DNA of 64,000 bases. Source: Polytrichum commune (lineage: Eukaryota; Streptophyta; Polytrichopsida; Polytrichales; Polytrichaceae). The notes under the pieces are model-generated. The model saw nothing but the letters and a program-made list of their open reading frames with translations. It had not been told where the DNA came from and made no database searches. Of this stretch, positions 35,739 through 47,703 are shown one piece after another. Where the stretch lies: contig OX485809.1 in NCBI GenBank assembly GCA_950295325.1, positions 868,001 to 932,000 of the forward strand, written 5' to 3'. The position numbers and the translations under genes are program-made. Positions within the stretch are counted from its first letter, which is position 1. The number at the start of each line of letters is the position of its first letter.

Positions 35739-37046
35739 ATGGATAGACATTGTAGTACTCAGCATATGGAGTGCTTTAAGCCCTTGCCAGATCTTAATGA
35801 AATGCTCAAGATCCAAGAATGTATGACTCCCACCAACACAAAGGTGGAGACGTTGACACAATGCGTGAGCAAACTAAAAAAGCAGTTAGAGGCTCAAACA
35901 AAGATGCTCAACCTGACGATCAACGTCTATTTGAAAGAGAAGATTCATTGCACGGATGTACTCACGAGAGACGAAGTGAAAGTCCAACGAAGGTTGCAAC
36001 GGGTTCTTCGAGAAAGATCGAAAGAAATAATGTAAGTGGTTGATCGTGTTTGTCATTCTTAACAAGGACAATGTTGGTTCATTTCCTTTTGTAAATATAG
36101 CGTCGACATCTTCCGGCAGGTATTGTGAGTGTGCGGATTTAAGAAATTCCTTGCGGAATGTAAGAATGTAAGTACGAATGGTCCTGCAATTCCAATCTGA
36201 TGCAGATTGTGTCTACTTTATTGGCGTTGCAGGAACATGAGCAAAAACATGAACAATGGTGGAAAGGATGCAGACGATTGCTCGGTAACACCACTCCAAG
36301 TATGCGATGCATGCGATATATGCAGTTTATGCAACATGCAATTTGAAGCAGATAACTTAATATGCTTAGACCCACCATCGAGCTCACCATGCTCGTCGCC
36401 GCCTCCTCCGCCTTGCCGGAAGGAGAGATCGAGACGAGGCTCGAGATCGAGAGGGTGCACACCCCGATCGAAGTCACCAATCAAGATGCGGCCACCGTGG
36501 GTGGGTGTCGTGGAGCTTCCGCAAATGGAATTGGATCCTGCGTGTTTGCCACCCGAAACACCTCGGAGCCAACTCGAACCCCCCCACTCGGAATTCTCGT
36601 GCTTGAAAATGGGCCGTAGTTCGCGGCAGCCCTCTCCCGTGTCATCACAGAGGAATTCGTCCGGGCGCGGGAATTCACGGTGCTCAAGACCCCAATCGTC
36701 TCCTCCTCGTACCCCTCGTACCCCACCTTGCAAGGATAGGCGATCCCCGCCCCCAACACCTTGCCGAGCATGCACACCCACCCACGATAGGTCCATACCG
36801 CCGCCTCAATTCGCCCGGCCCGAGAAGTTGGATTGTTGTTGCGAGCCTCCTCCGCCATCCGTATGTTCTTTCAGAAACCCAAGACCCACAAAGAATCGTA
36901 GTTGCCAAAAACCTTCGGTGCCTCCATCACCAATGTGCTCTCCTCCACCTTCTCCCAGATGTCAACAAAAGGCGGCGCCACCCTCGTCTCCAAACACAAC
37001 TAACTTAGCCCCGCCTTCTACTTGTTGTCGTCGCATGGAAACTTAA
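35739..37046 (+). CDS. Unrecognised protein: coiled coil, CxxCxxCxxC cluster and Pro/Ser/Cys-rich tail
   Basis: Two exons, 35739-36031 (donor GTAAGT) and 36233-37046 (acceptor TTGCAG), join within a Met codon to give 368 residues. Residues 35-98 are charged and heptad-like (TLTQCVSKLKKQLEAQTKML), suggesting a coiled coil. Residues 122-131 read CDACDICSLC, four Cys at x2 spacing, a possible metal-binding knot. From about 140 the chain is rich in Pro, Ser, Arg and Cys, with many SPP, PPxP and RS-type stretches, ending in CCRRMET. I do not recognise a family. The long open frame in exon 2 (over 800 nt), the exact phase match across a consensus intron and the consistent composition support a real gene. 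The opposite strand is also open over part of exon 2, as expected from C-rich codons. It lies 1.4 kb downstream of the acyltransferase gene on the same strand. Confidence 0.6.
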
Positions 37047-38854
37047 AAGTGCCAGAATCGCTTTCAATGCCTTGAAAACCATAATCCTCGTCATCTAAAG
37101 TCTCTCCTCCCAAGTGTCCGAGAAAATGTCCGGAATGTATCTGTTGATTAGCTTTCACATGTTTTGAGCCTAGGGTTTGACGATAGGTAGCTGCCTTAGT
37201 TTGTAACAATGAGTCAACTTGCCTCCAACCTTGGGTTCAAGTTGACAAGATTTAACCTTGTTCAACACAAGTTGAACTTTGATTGGGTGGTTCATGTTAG
37301 ATCGAATAAGTTTGACTAAAGTTTTGAAGTATACACAAAAATCTATAATCGGTTTCTTGGTGTAACTTTTTTGATTATAGATTCAAGAAACTCATGACCT
37401 TTTCCATTGCACAAATTACCACGTGCCTTGGTAAGTTGTAGTTATGAAGTTATTTTGCTACTAATTAAAGAAAGGCATTTATGTGGTTCACTCTATGTAT
37501 CTACATATATAGAAACTCAATTTGAATGTCATTGGAAAGGTTAACATTTATGAATATATATATTATCTGAACTACTCTAGAGAGTCTCTTATTTGGTAAA
37601 AGGCAAATAATGAACTTCAAATGTGGCACCTTCTTGTTGTTTGAAATTCATTTACATTTACATTTACATCAATTCCTCTACTTGTCTTTTTGGCTGATAC
37701 CTACTTCTAAAATAAATTTAAAATGTGTCTAAATAAATATAGGGTGTTTCCCCAAGTCATGGGGTTCTCATGTTGTAGAGTATTTTGGCAACATATTTAA
37801 GATTCTATCCATGCATGTAGATTATTGTACAACTTCACAATGTGCAATCACATCAACAAATTTGTGGATTTGCAAAGAGAACCAACTTCAAGTCAATTAT
37901 GCATTTTATTTTTTTGGAACTCTACATTGTTTCTGGTATTTAGTGTCGCTTGCTATTCAGAATCCTATTGTGCTATAAGTTATAGACTTCAAATTCTTGA
38001 GCAATAAAGTCTTCTATATCCTCAGTGTTCAAAACAGCTTGTTTGTAATTTGTTCTTAAAAGTAGATGCATAATGATTTAAGGCATATTCCATTCCATTG
38101 GAATGTCATTTCAGTCGAACAATTAGGAGTTCAAAATAGAAATGGAAATTAAATGCTTGCATTCATCATCATAAATTGGGGATAATGCTAACTCGGCCAT
38201 CAAATGAAGTGCGCACCACAATCAATCACATGTCAAAATATTCTCATCACAAACCTCACAAACCTACAAATTCATATCACAAGCATCCATCACAGTCCTC
38301 TATATTCACATTGATTCAACCACATCAACATACAACGTAAGCTTATGACTCTAATATGTGGTTTCTACATTCTATGCTTGCAAGACCTATAAGGTTGAAT
38401 TATGAATTGAATCAAGTTGGATGAAACATGAGCTAAATATTAAATTAGCGCTGAAAAGATAATCAACACTGACGACTCAACTTTAGATGTTGGTCTCTTG
38501 CATTTTGAGATGTAGAATATTTTCAGCAACAAAGAGACAAATCTCAAATTTGTCCCATTGAAGTTCCATCATGAAATCAATGTTGAATCATTGTAGTTGT
38601 AATCGATTGACCTTAATTTAATCTTCTTTTCAAAACAAATCATAAGATAGATGTTGAATTGTAAACTCTTGGACACAACATAAACCCAAAGGGATCGCGA
38701 AGCAGAAAAATTTCGGATAATCTGGGATCACTTCAAATATAAGGCTACAAACTTCAATGTTGGTTGTTTGGTACTCAACTAAAGCCACATTAAAATTGTG
38801 CGAATGCCTGTCCCCAAAGGCCACATGCACCAATTAGTGCCTTCAAAATCAGGA
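37047..38854. other. Intergenic stretch, nothing supported
   Basis: AT-rich DNA between two convergent genes. Short repeated CATTTACATTTACAT and CACAAACCTCACAAACCTAC words occur at about 37650 and 38255. No exon or RNA gene was seen. Confidence 0.4.
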
Positions 38855-41800
38855 TCACCATGTACCAGCCGCCAGAGCTGCAGGATTGTTGAAAGCTGAA
38901 TAGTTCCATTTTGTTTTCAACGCATAAGGCTTCGAGATATTCACCCTGTTCTCTGTTATATTTGCAATCTACAACCATCAAACCATGCAGTCAGTGCAAG
39001 GAGAGGAAAGCTAACCACAAATTTTGTGATAAACCAAAACAGATGTGATTCAGTTACTCAAGTTAACCAAACACCTCAATTCGAGTGGTATGTGGTTAGG
39101 TGTGGCTTTAAGAATGGAAACCAAAAGGCATGTGTTTGAAAAGAATTTTAGTACGTGCTGCAAAATTTATTGATTAATCCAGGTTCATTGGGTTAAGATA
39201 AGTGGAGGAGTCTTTATAATTATATTAAAAGAAAATAAATCTTCACTTTGGTAATAAATAAGATATTCATATGCACTGCAAAAATTATGAGGAAATAGAC
39301 TCCGGCCATGATTTGGGTTTGTTAATTATCTCATACTAACAACAAGTTTAATGTCATAGGAGGAGTGGGTATAGAGTTAAAATTGTGCAATTTGCCTCAC
39401 TTACTATCACTGTATATTGTTGTCCATTGTTGCACAGGAACACACATATTTGTCCAAGCAGAAAGTTTTAAAAAAGAAAAGAAAAATCAACAGTTGTGTT
39501 ATCACCAACGTGAATTTGAGCCCGTTGACCCTTGTACACTGCCCACTTTGCGGTAGGTGGTTTTTGTCCAAGTAACTTGTGAGTTAGAATGCAATACCTG
39601 GATCTTGTTGATGGCCGAACGGTCACGGTAATATAAGACCAACATTGCCTTCTCCAGCAATTTAATGCCTTCTTGCAAAGTCATGTTTTCTTTCCACTCG
39701 TCTCTGAAGATGGGTTGCGCCAAATGGATTCCAAAACCGGTCGCAACATGGGCATCCACATAGTTCACCCCAATCATGCTTACCTGATGGAAACCCAACA
39801 ATTTTATCCATCACGAGACCTCATGAGAAATTGAATTTTAAAATTTTTGGAGGGAGGCCATAATCTGCGTAGATGAAGACACGAGCATTGTAACTGAACA
39901 CCCCATAAAATCACTTTTGTAAATAAAAAGAATCTCTTCAATTATATTCATGACGGCCATAACTTGACATGTTTGTTTCTATTGCGAGCAGTCATGTCGC
40001 AGGATAGTGACCAAGGTGGGTCACTGGATTGGTTTAAAATGGGTGGCTGAAGGACATAAAGTTCTATTGTAAAATCCTAATCTCTTAAATTCCAAACATA
40101 TTGGAAATTGTTCAGTTCACAATGAAGGAATCTACGTCCACACCGAGGCTTGTCCATGAATACACTACCAGCATATGAGTCCTTGGTAATCCTCTTGCAT
40201 TAGTGAAAGAAGCATACAAACCTTCACTATAATAGGTTTGCAGATTTTTCAGTGACGGAGGACAGGTTTTTAGTGACGCTAGACAGTTGCCCAAGGCTCA
40301 TATATTTGTAGTGATAGGTAGAGGATGAGGAAAGAGGCCAATAAAAATCCCTTATGTCTACAAGGAAAATAATTCAGAGTGACTAAGCACCAGAATTGCA
40401 CTACTGAAAACAAAACTCGACAGTGACCAATTTTGGAAGTGAAGTCAAAGAGAGAAACTACACTGACATGTGCAGTGAGGTTCATTCCACACGATTTTGA
40501 AGATTTATTACCACAGTGCCAAAAAACAGGAAAAAAATTATATCATGGTTGTTATACGGATGAATAAACAATGTTATAAATTTTGGTGAGTTGAGTTGGA
40601 CACAAGGTCATCTGCATGGGTAAAGAGTCAACCTATTAGTGAGGTCAACCTAATTGCACATATCCTGTAGAGAGCTCACAGATAAAGACACATCAATGAT
40701 TGTTGTGTAAAGAAGAGCTCATCTTACATCACATTGCTAAGTTGGATCTACCACTTACGCTCCACAAGGGAGTAATTGACAAGGGCGCCAGAATATTTTG
40801 GCAAGGTGCCCCAGGCTGTCGGTCTTAACCTTAAGTGGGAACAGCTCGGTAACCATCCCGGATTTAAAGGGCTGGCCAGGCTCAGACTTAGCAATGTTAT
40901 GTATGCTAAAAAAATATCGCAACACGTTCTATGCAATAAGAGAGGTCGATGACAAGTTCAACCTGCCAGACTATTATTGTCTTCAATTGTAAAGCAAACA
41001 AACATTGTACAAAGTTCTGTGCAACAGAAATAAGGGCTCTTACAGTTCCCAGATAGGCTCTGCCATTCTTGCAGCCGCCGAGAATAAGGCTGTTCCATAA
41101 AGGATCAAACTTGTTGCGACGATTGTACATGACCCTTGTTAGAAAGTTATGTATGTCCACTGGGCCCACATTGTTGCCATCGTCCCACATTGCATCTGTT
41201 ACTCTGCACAATCCCAAATGTAAATACGGATTTTACTGACCTCATAATTTGTACATTGAATTTAACCACCCGACATACTCTGATTCTATCATTATTATTA
41301 ATAAGATACCCATGCATGTGTATCAATAGTTTATGATGTACATATGTCCTCATTTCCACTAAAGTGTTTATTGCCCTGTTAAGCTTCCTGTTCTCAAACA
41401 ATGCAGAGCACCTGCAGAGCACCTGCAGAGCTAAACCTTCACAAGATTTATATATGTCCGCTTGTTTGAAACTTCGGCAACTTCAAGATGTAAAAAGAGA
41501 AAGGACTTCAATGAGATCATGTTATTAATATGAGAGTAAGGCATGTGGACCTATTGTGCACACTTCCAACTCCATTGACAATTTTGGCTGTTGGATCGGG
41601 TCGGATACTGTCCCGGCCCATTAGCAATTGCAAATTTACAATGATTTTTATTTCAAGATTCAGCATCTTAATTGGAGTTCAGATGCAAAGTCAAAAGAGG
41701 TCCAAGTGAAGATTCTCTTTCTCTAAAAGAAATCAGATAGGCTCTCCCAACTGTGTTGACAATTGAACCTAAAACGGTGTCTCTATTTTGAGCACAGTCC

Positions 41801-42411
41801 AATCTCATTATACCATGCTGTGGACTCTGCTCTTTACTCTAGGCCTTGCCATATACGACTCAAATATAAGTATCCAATTACAGCGAATTACCACATAATT
41901 AGGCCCACATACCCTACGGTTAATGCAGTCCACAGTAATGCTTGTTCAATTGTTGAGAACAAACACAAAAAAATACTGAACACCAAAATAAAAAAAATAA
42001 GAGCGCATACATTAGCCTGTCAAGAAGCTGGAGAATGGCCTGGAAGTCACTGATTTCTCCAGTGGCCCCGAGTAACGTGTTATTGCTCACTGCCTTCAAA
42101 CGCTCCACACTCTTATAACGGGTCGTTGACCCATATGACCCTGCCACCCACAACCATCAATGCATTCAGAAATTAACCCCTAAGCGTCTGAGAACGCACT
42201 AAAACTTGCTACATACCTCCATTTTTGCTAATTGTGTCAAAAGTGACCCCCTAGATAGTAGAAATATGATTTTATGACTTGGTGATGCTTGTGTAAATGG
42301 TGCAAAAGTAAGGGTGATGTGTTTTGGAAATTACCAGCTGTATCTGCAGCAATGAGTACTCCATCTTTGTATTTTATGCCCAACACTGACGTCCCCGTCA
42401 CGTAAGGTTGC
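38855..42411 (-). CDS. PBG1: 20S proteasome subunit beta-4 (beta type, PBG1), first exon not located
   Basis: Five minus-strand exons join in frame: 42335-42411, 42011-42140, 41044-41203, 39598-39783 and 38855-38968 (stop TGA at 38855-38857). Key stretches are QPYVTGTSVLGIKYKDGVLI, GSYGSTTRYKSVERLKAV, LLGATGEISDFQAI, MWDDGNN, FLTRVMYNRRNKFDPLWN, VATGFGIHLAQPI and LYYRDRSAINKIQIANITE. This is the plant subunit equivalent to PSMB4/Pre4, a structural, non-catalytic member of the beta ring of the 20S core. The visible part starts at GTSV near the propeptide border, about 20 residues short of the usual N-terminus. The missing short first exon must end with two bases of a codon (phase 2) and lie right of 42411. 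The exon frame is also open to an ATG at 42479, but a good acceptor (CATCAACAG) argues for splicing. Identification is firm. Confidence 0.93.
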
Positions 42412-42699
42412 CTGTTGATGTGAATCGATAGAATCAATGTCTTGATGGCAACATAGGAGATTGAAACAAATGAATACACAAAGACAACAAAGAGTGGCCG
42501 GAATCAGAGTTTCTGAAGTTTAATTTTGTTCTGCCATGTCCTAGCTGCACATTTTCACTCAGGACATTTTAAACATTGATAGCCAGGGAACTGTACCTTC
42601 AATTCCATTAAGGCCAAGGTCAATCCACTTCCATGGCATCACCAATTACAATCGCCACTACTATGTTGAAGTTAACTACTATACGACCCTTGACCTCTA

Positions 42700-43530
42700 A
42701 GTAACTTTCCTCAGAAAAAGCATTCCACCCCACTCAGCCTATGTATTCAGGTATATATCAGGGTATGGTTTATTATGCTCCAGAAGGGTTTGGGAGTACT
42801 GCTGGAGGTGATCATATTCTATCTTTATGAGGTTCTTGATCATCTGAGGAATGCTTCCACATGCTTTATAATCCATGCTATAGTTTCATAATGGACTGTT
42901 CAGAATTTGTATGTCAGAATAATTGTTTTGGAACACCCTCTAAAATCCAATGATGAATGAAATGTGGCCCAGAAACAAATACCACAATTGTAACTATTTC
43001 ATGACCTTAACCATTTCAGATAGCATTCGACCCCACTAAGCCTTTATATTAGGGCTCATGTTGTTATGCTCCAGGAGGTTTTGGAAGTAGCTCTTGAGGT
43101 GGTCATGTTTCTTTCTGAGATTCATGATCAACATCTACAGATACTCATGAATTACGAGGTAAATTTCCTAGGATCGCTAGAAGCAATCTTGTCCATTCAA
43201 CCTTCCATTGCAACTCCCAGGTAAGTATATATGTAAATCGATCGATTTGGCTCCCAAATGTCCCAAACCTCCAACTAAAAACCTCCAGTTGACAGCCAAC
43301 TTGATTTGTTGACTAAGCCTATACATTAAGGTTTGCGTTGTTATGCTCCAGGAGAGTTTGGGAGTAGCTGATCTCGAGATAGTCATATTTCTTCTGACAT
43401 TCTTGATCATCATCTACACATACTCATGAACTACAACGTAAGGTGCCAAAAGCTCACTAAATGAAATTTTGTCCAATTTAACCGTCCATTGCAACTCCCA
43501 GCTTTTTTAATGTATAAAATAGAACAATTT
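42700..43530. repeat. Degenerate tandem array of about 280-300-bp units upstream of PBG1
   Basis: GTTATGCTCCAGGAG(A)G and its variant TTATGCTCCAGAAGG occur at about 42773, 43061 and 43341. They are followed by a TTGGGAGTAGCT / GGAAGTAGCT block, TTCTTGATCATC and CCATTGCAACTCCCAG. No coding frame is shared. Confidence 0.75.
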
Positions 43531-44129
43531 AGTTGCCAACTGCCCCGAAACCGCAATCAGAACCCATAACATTACCCCGCCCCATGCTCACTCACTCATT
43601 TTAAATAAAAGAGATGCCAAGTTCCATTGGGTCCTTGCCGTGGCACTAGGACTGAAGCCATTATTTGATTGCGAATCAAAACATGTTTATTCCTGGACCT
43701 TGGCTGATTTATTCTCGTGTCTAGAGTAAGTGGCAGGTGAAGTTTAACAATGTTATGTCCGGTTGACAACCAAATAGACTGATATAAACTCTCTTTTCCG
43801 AGGAGTGACAATGCAAGTTTTCTTTTTAGTGGATGCTGCCAGTCTAAGAATTAGATGCATCCAAGACTGGCACGATAATTTGCATACTGGGTGTGGGTGA
43901 TGGGGCCGCTGCGCTGACTGGGCAGGAGAGTGAAAGGTTGTTGAGTCCCCATGAGAGACCTCCCAACATATAAATACTCCTTTCCCTCCTCTTTCTCATG
44001 GGGAAACTCCATGATCATTGCTCCGCTTCAAAATCTCCTGGATCCAACCACATCCATGTGTCACTCAAATGTGAGGTCACTTGCAAACCAGCACACACAA
44101 AGACAGTCTTGCAAAGGAAACAGCGGAAA

Positions 44130-45020
44130 CAGGAAATAGGTCAAGAACACTAAACTGAACCCAAGAATCTTGATCAAGATGTAATGTGTAGAAACTTCAG
44201 GAAGGTTCAGTGTTGGTAAGCAAAATGACATTGCCATACATGCAATTCAAATGATCAAGATCAACCCACACCAAGAAACCTCTGGTCAACCTGAAACTTA
44301 TGCCATCAAATGCATCACGGATTAACACATGGCAAAATCAGCTTTAGCCCAAAGAGAACTCATGAGCCCCTGAGCTTATGATACAAACAACGAAGGCAAT
44401 TAATCCTGTGTCCAAGAATGCAACCCAAGATTTAGCGCTCAGAAGGTGATTAAATCTACTCACCGGCCAGCTGATCCAGGAAGCTGTGAGACACTGCTAC
44501 ACTATTGCAAACCCACTCACAAAAGGTTAGGTCAAGAACTCAGTGAACCCAAGGGCACTTATGAAGATGCACACCTAACCCCTGACCATAGCTCCAACAT
44601 TTGAGAAACGTCAGGAAGATTCAATGTTGGCTATTCGACATTGCCATAGGTTTGCAATCAATCAAGGATTAACCAACACCAAGAAATCTGGTCAACCCAT
44701 GCTGAACCCAAGAACACTGATCAAGCTGCAAGGGAATGCAGACCTAACCCCTGAATTTCACAACTCCAACATGTAAAAAAATTCAGGAAGATTCAGCATT
44801 CGGAGGCGAATGACATTGCCATACATGCAATGCAATGCAAGTAATCAAGGAGTAATCCACACCGAGAAACCTGGTCAAACTGAGAGTTATACCACTTATA
44901 GGTTAACAGATAGCAACAAACAGTTTAGCCCCAGGAAACACATGGTACACCAAAATGCAAGAACTCGGAAGGTGATGAATTCCACTCACCAGCCAGATCC
45001 AGGAAGCTGTGACACAAGTC
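44130..45020. repeat. Degenerate direct repeats, intergenic
   Basis: GACATTGCCATACATGCAAT at about 44228 and 44812, GACATTGCCATAGG near 44639, and CCAGGAAGCTGTGA at about 44476 and 44999 mark at least two, probably three, related units. Each includes AACTCCAACAT and CAGGAAG(A/G)TTCAG words. On the minus strand the CCAGGAAGCTGTGA blocks precede GTGAGT donor-like words, so I considered exons, but no family is recognisable. Confidence 0.6.
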
Positions 45021-45127
45021 CACAATGTAATTCGCTAACGAAAACCACAGCAGGTTCTGATTTTCAATCAATATTGAGGGTCCAGAGAAGATCAAACGGT
45101 TTCAGATTGAGCAAATGCACTTGAGCG

Positions 45128-46270
45128 GCGGCCATGCAGTGTATTGCAATTGTATGGACACAGATTGCCTTAACCCATGTCTCATTCATCCAAATCAATG
45201 ATAGCTATTCATCCATTCCTCTCTATCCATGTTGAGAGTATTTCATCCATAACCTCCGGATTCTGTCCATGAGCATTTCAACCAGCTACTCCAGATTTTA
45301 GCCCATGAGTTTGCCATGTATAGCCCATAAGTGGCTTCAGTTGGTGGTTGAGTAGGTGGATGTCTTGTTGCTAAAATAGCTCGTCCTCATTCTAGATTGT
45401 AAGGTAAAAGGGATGCAAAGTCGATGCATGCAATGTATTGCACTCCGTGGATGGACACACATTGCCATAATCAATCCCTCATTCATCCAAGTGAGGAGGC
45501 CATTTCATCTATGTTTTTCGATCCATATCAAGAGCATTTCATCCATGATCTCCAGATCATGTCCGCAGGCATTTCATGCATGACCTCCGGATTTTGTAAA
45601 TGAGTCAATTGCATATATCCCATAAATAATGACTTGAGTAGGCAAGTGAGAAGTTGGGTGACTTGGTACTAGAACAAATTGTCATCCACTCTCCTCCCTC
45701 CAATTATGTGGTCCTCAACCGGTTGCTCATCCAGGTGTATCATGAAACATTTCATCCATAACCTCCAATTTCTGGTCATGAATAGAACCACTATGAGCAG
45801 GTGCAACAATTTGTCACCCATCATCCTCTTGGCACAAACTGTATTGCTACAAGGTTTAAAGCTGAGCATTCAGTTTCACACTTCATGCAACTTGGATTGC
45901 AAGGTCGATGGGTATGCAATGTCTAGTTGTAACCGGTTATTTATCCAAGTGTAGCATGTTCTTCTATCCATAGTAAGAGCACTTCAACTATAACCTTCAG
46001 TTCTTGTCAACAAGCAGAACAGTTATGCAACTTATGCCCAATAAGGGCTGAGTAAATGGATGTCTTGCAACAACTCGTCAACAAGGAGTGGGCTTTAGGG
46101 TTCAGAGTAAATGAAAGTCTTGCGTATCCTAGGAGGTTTTAATATGCAACTTTAGCATCTCGTTTCATAGAACTCGTATTTCAAGGTTGAAGGGATGCAG
46201 AGGCCAGTCCAAAATCAGACACTAGTGCAAGTGAAGCACAAATTCCCACGACTCCCATGTATTTTCCTAT
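45128..46270. repeat. Degenerate tandem array, units of about 290 bp or more
   Basis: CCATGCAGTGTATTGCA (45133) and GCATGCAATGTATTGCA (45426) are about 294 bp apart. TTTCATCCATAACCTCC, CATGAGCATTTCA and GTAGGTGGATGTCTTG words recur through about 46270, with at least four diverged units. Confidence 0.7.
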
Positions 46271-47007
46271 CCACACTGGTCGTGATATATCACAGGTTTT
46301 ATGTCCAATAGCCCAATAGACAATTTAAGAGGTGGGTGTCTCACAGGAGTTATCATCAGCTCACCTCTCCCCAATTTTGCAACATATTCAAGTTATATTA
46401 TGCTTTCTGTTATACTTTTTAGATTCCTGCATTCATGCTTCTACAAAGCCCAACCACAATCATGCTTTGACTGTACCAGTAAGAAATTTATTTTCAGGTG
46501 AGATCCTACTCTATTATGTACACAATGCAATCCACCGCCCTCTTGAACACAAACTTCAAGTCTGAACCGGACCCCATGACAGAATCCGACTGGTGGGATC
46601 ATGGTGTCTCTCATAACTTGCTATTTGACTGTCAAGTGGTAGATGGCCGGAGCATGTCTCCATAGATGCACTCAATTCAGAAAGTTTTGAATGCGCACAT
46701 TTGGTAGGTTGCAGAATTTGCTTGGCTGGTTGAAGTATTTAACACAAAACAAACCTTACCTGGAAACAAACCATGGAAAGTGCACTGCAAACATTATGAG
46801 TATCCTCTCATCCTTGATGCTAATATTGTCAAAACTCGCTTGTAGACTCTATGCCATTGCAAGCATGACCTGTCGCCCAACCACCAACAGGGAAGGGGAG
46901 AAAGGAATGGAACAAATAAGGGTCTGGATGTAAAATCAGATAGGAGAACTTGTACAGATAAATATATATAACAATGATACTTCAGAACCACAAGCTGTAA
47001 AGCTCAC

Positions 47008-47082
47008 CATCAAATCCAAACCATTTTGGAGCAGCTTGTGGGCAACCTTCACAACTTGGGACATGCACTCATTCCCCACAAA
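47008..47082 (-). other. Possible unassigned exon (25 codons)
   Basis: On the minus strand a CTTCCTGTAG acceptor precedes 25 open codons (NECMSQVVKVAHKLLQNG) that end at a GTGAGC donor. It looks exon-like and amphipathic, but it fits neither UNC-50 nor PBG1 and I find no partner exons or family. Confidence 0.2.
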
Positions 47083-47703
47083 CTACAGGAAGTCAAAAGT
47101 GACTTGCAGTTGTCTCTCAGACATATCTTTATAGTGAGCACAAGCTTGAAATGAACATGGGTGTTGCAAATTGAAGACAGGTCAATAGTTTGAGAGCTGT
47201 TCTTGACAGAAACCACAAACAGGAGTCCAACTCTCCCTGCTATGAGCTGTCTTTGAGAAAGGGACACACCATGCATTCCTTAATATGATCCTGCGGAGAA
47301 ATGCAACAAAGGGTGTGTTCAGGGTAGAAAGGTAACTGCAACAAAAGGATGTAATCTATCTTCATGCTTAGGTTAGGTTTATATAAAAAGGAATAATTCA
47401 AGTGAAATCCACTCCTCTGCAAACAATAGAACATTGAACATCTGCTCATTTGCAGGAAATCGCCTAAAATTCCAAGTACAGTTGAAAAAAAAAAATCTCT
47501 GAAACTCTAAATGCCATGACAAGAATAAGTCTGCTGAGGCTGAGTAACTACATCAATCAAAACTCGTCAATGACATCTATCTTGTCCAGACGACAACTGA
47601 AGTTTAAGGGAGTGTAGTCATGACCATACATCCCTCATTCATTTCTTATTGCCACAAGTCCTTGAAGATGTGAAGGTTTACCTGTTACAGGATATGATAA
47701 GAT

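Noticed and set aside
36218-36858. Minus-strand open frames opposite exon 2 of the 35.7-37.0 kb gene
   Set aside because: They mirror the C-rich codons of the plus-strand frame and have no splice partners; the plus-strand model has a phase-matched first exon.
42335-42479. PBG1 starting at an in-frame ATG at 42479
   Set aside because: The added residues look like translated intron, and a good acceptor sits just before the conserved QPYVTGTSV.
46760-46790. Candidate first exon of PBG1 ending at 46760
   Set aside because: Phase fits, but the encoded text (FPWFVSR) does not resemble known PBG1 propeptides and nothing else supports it.
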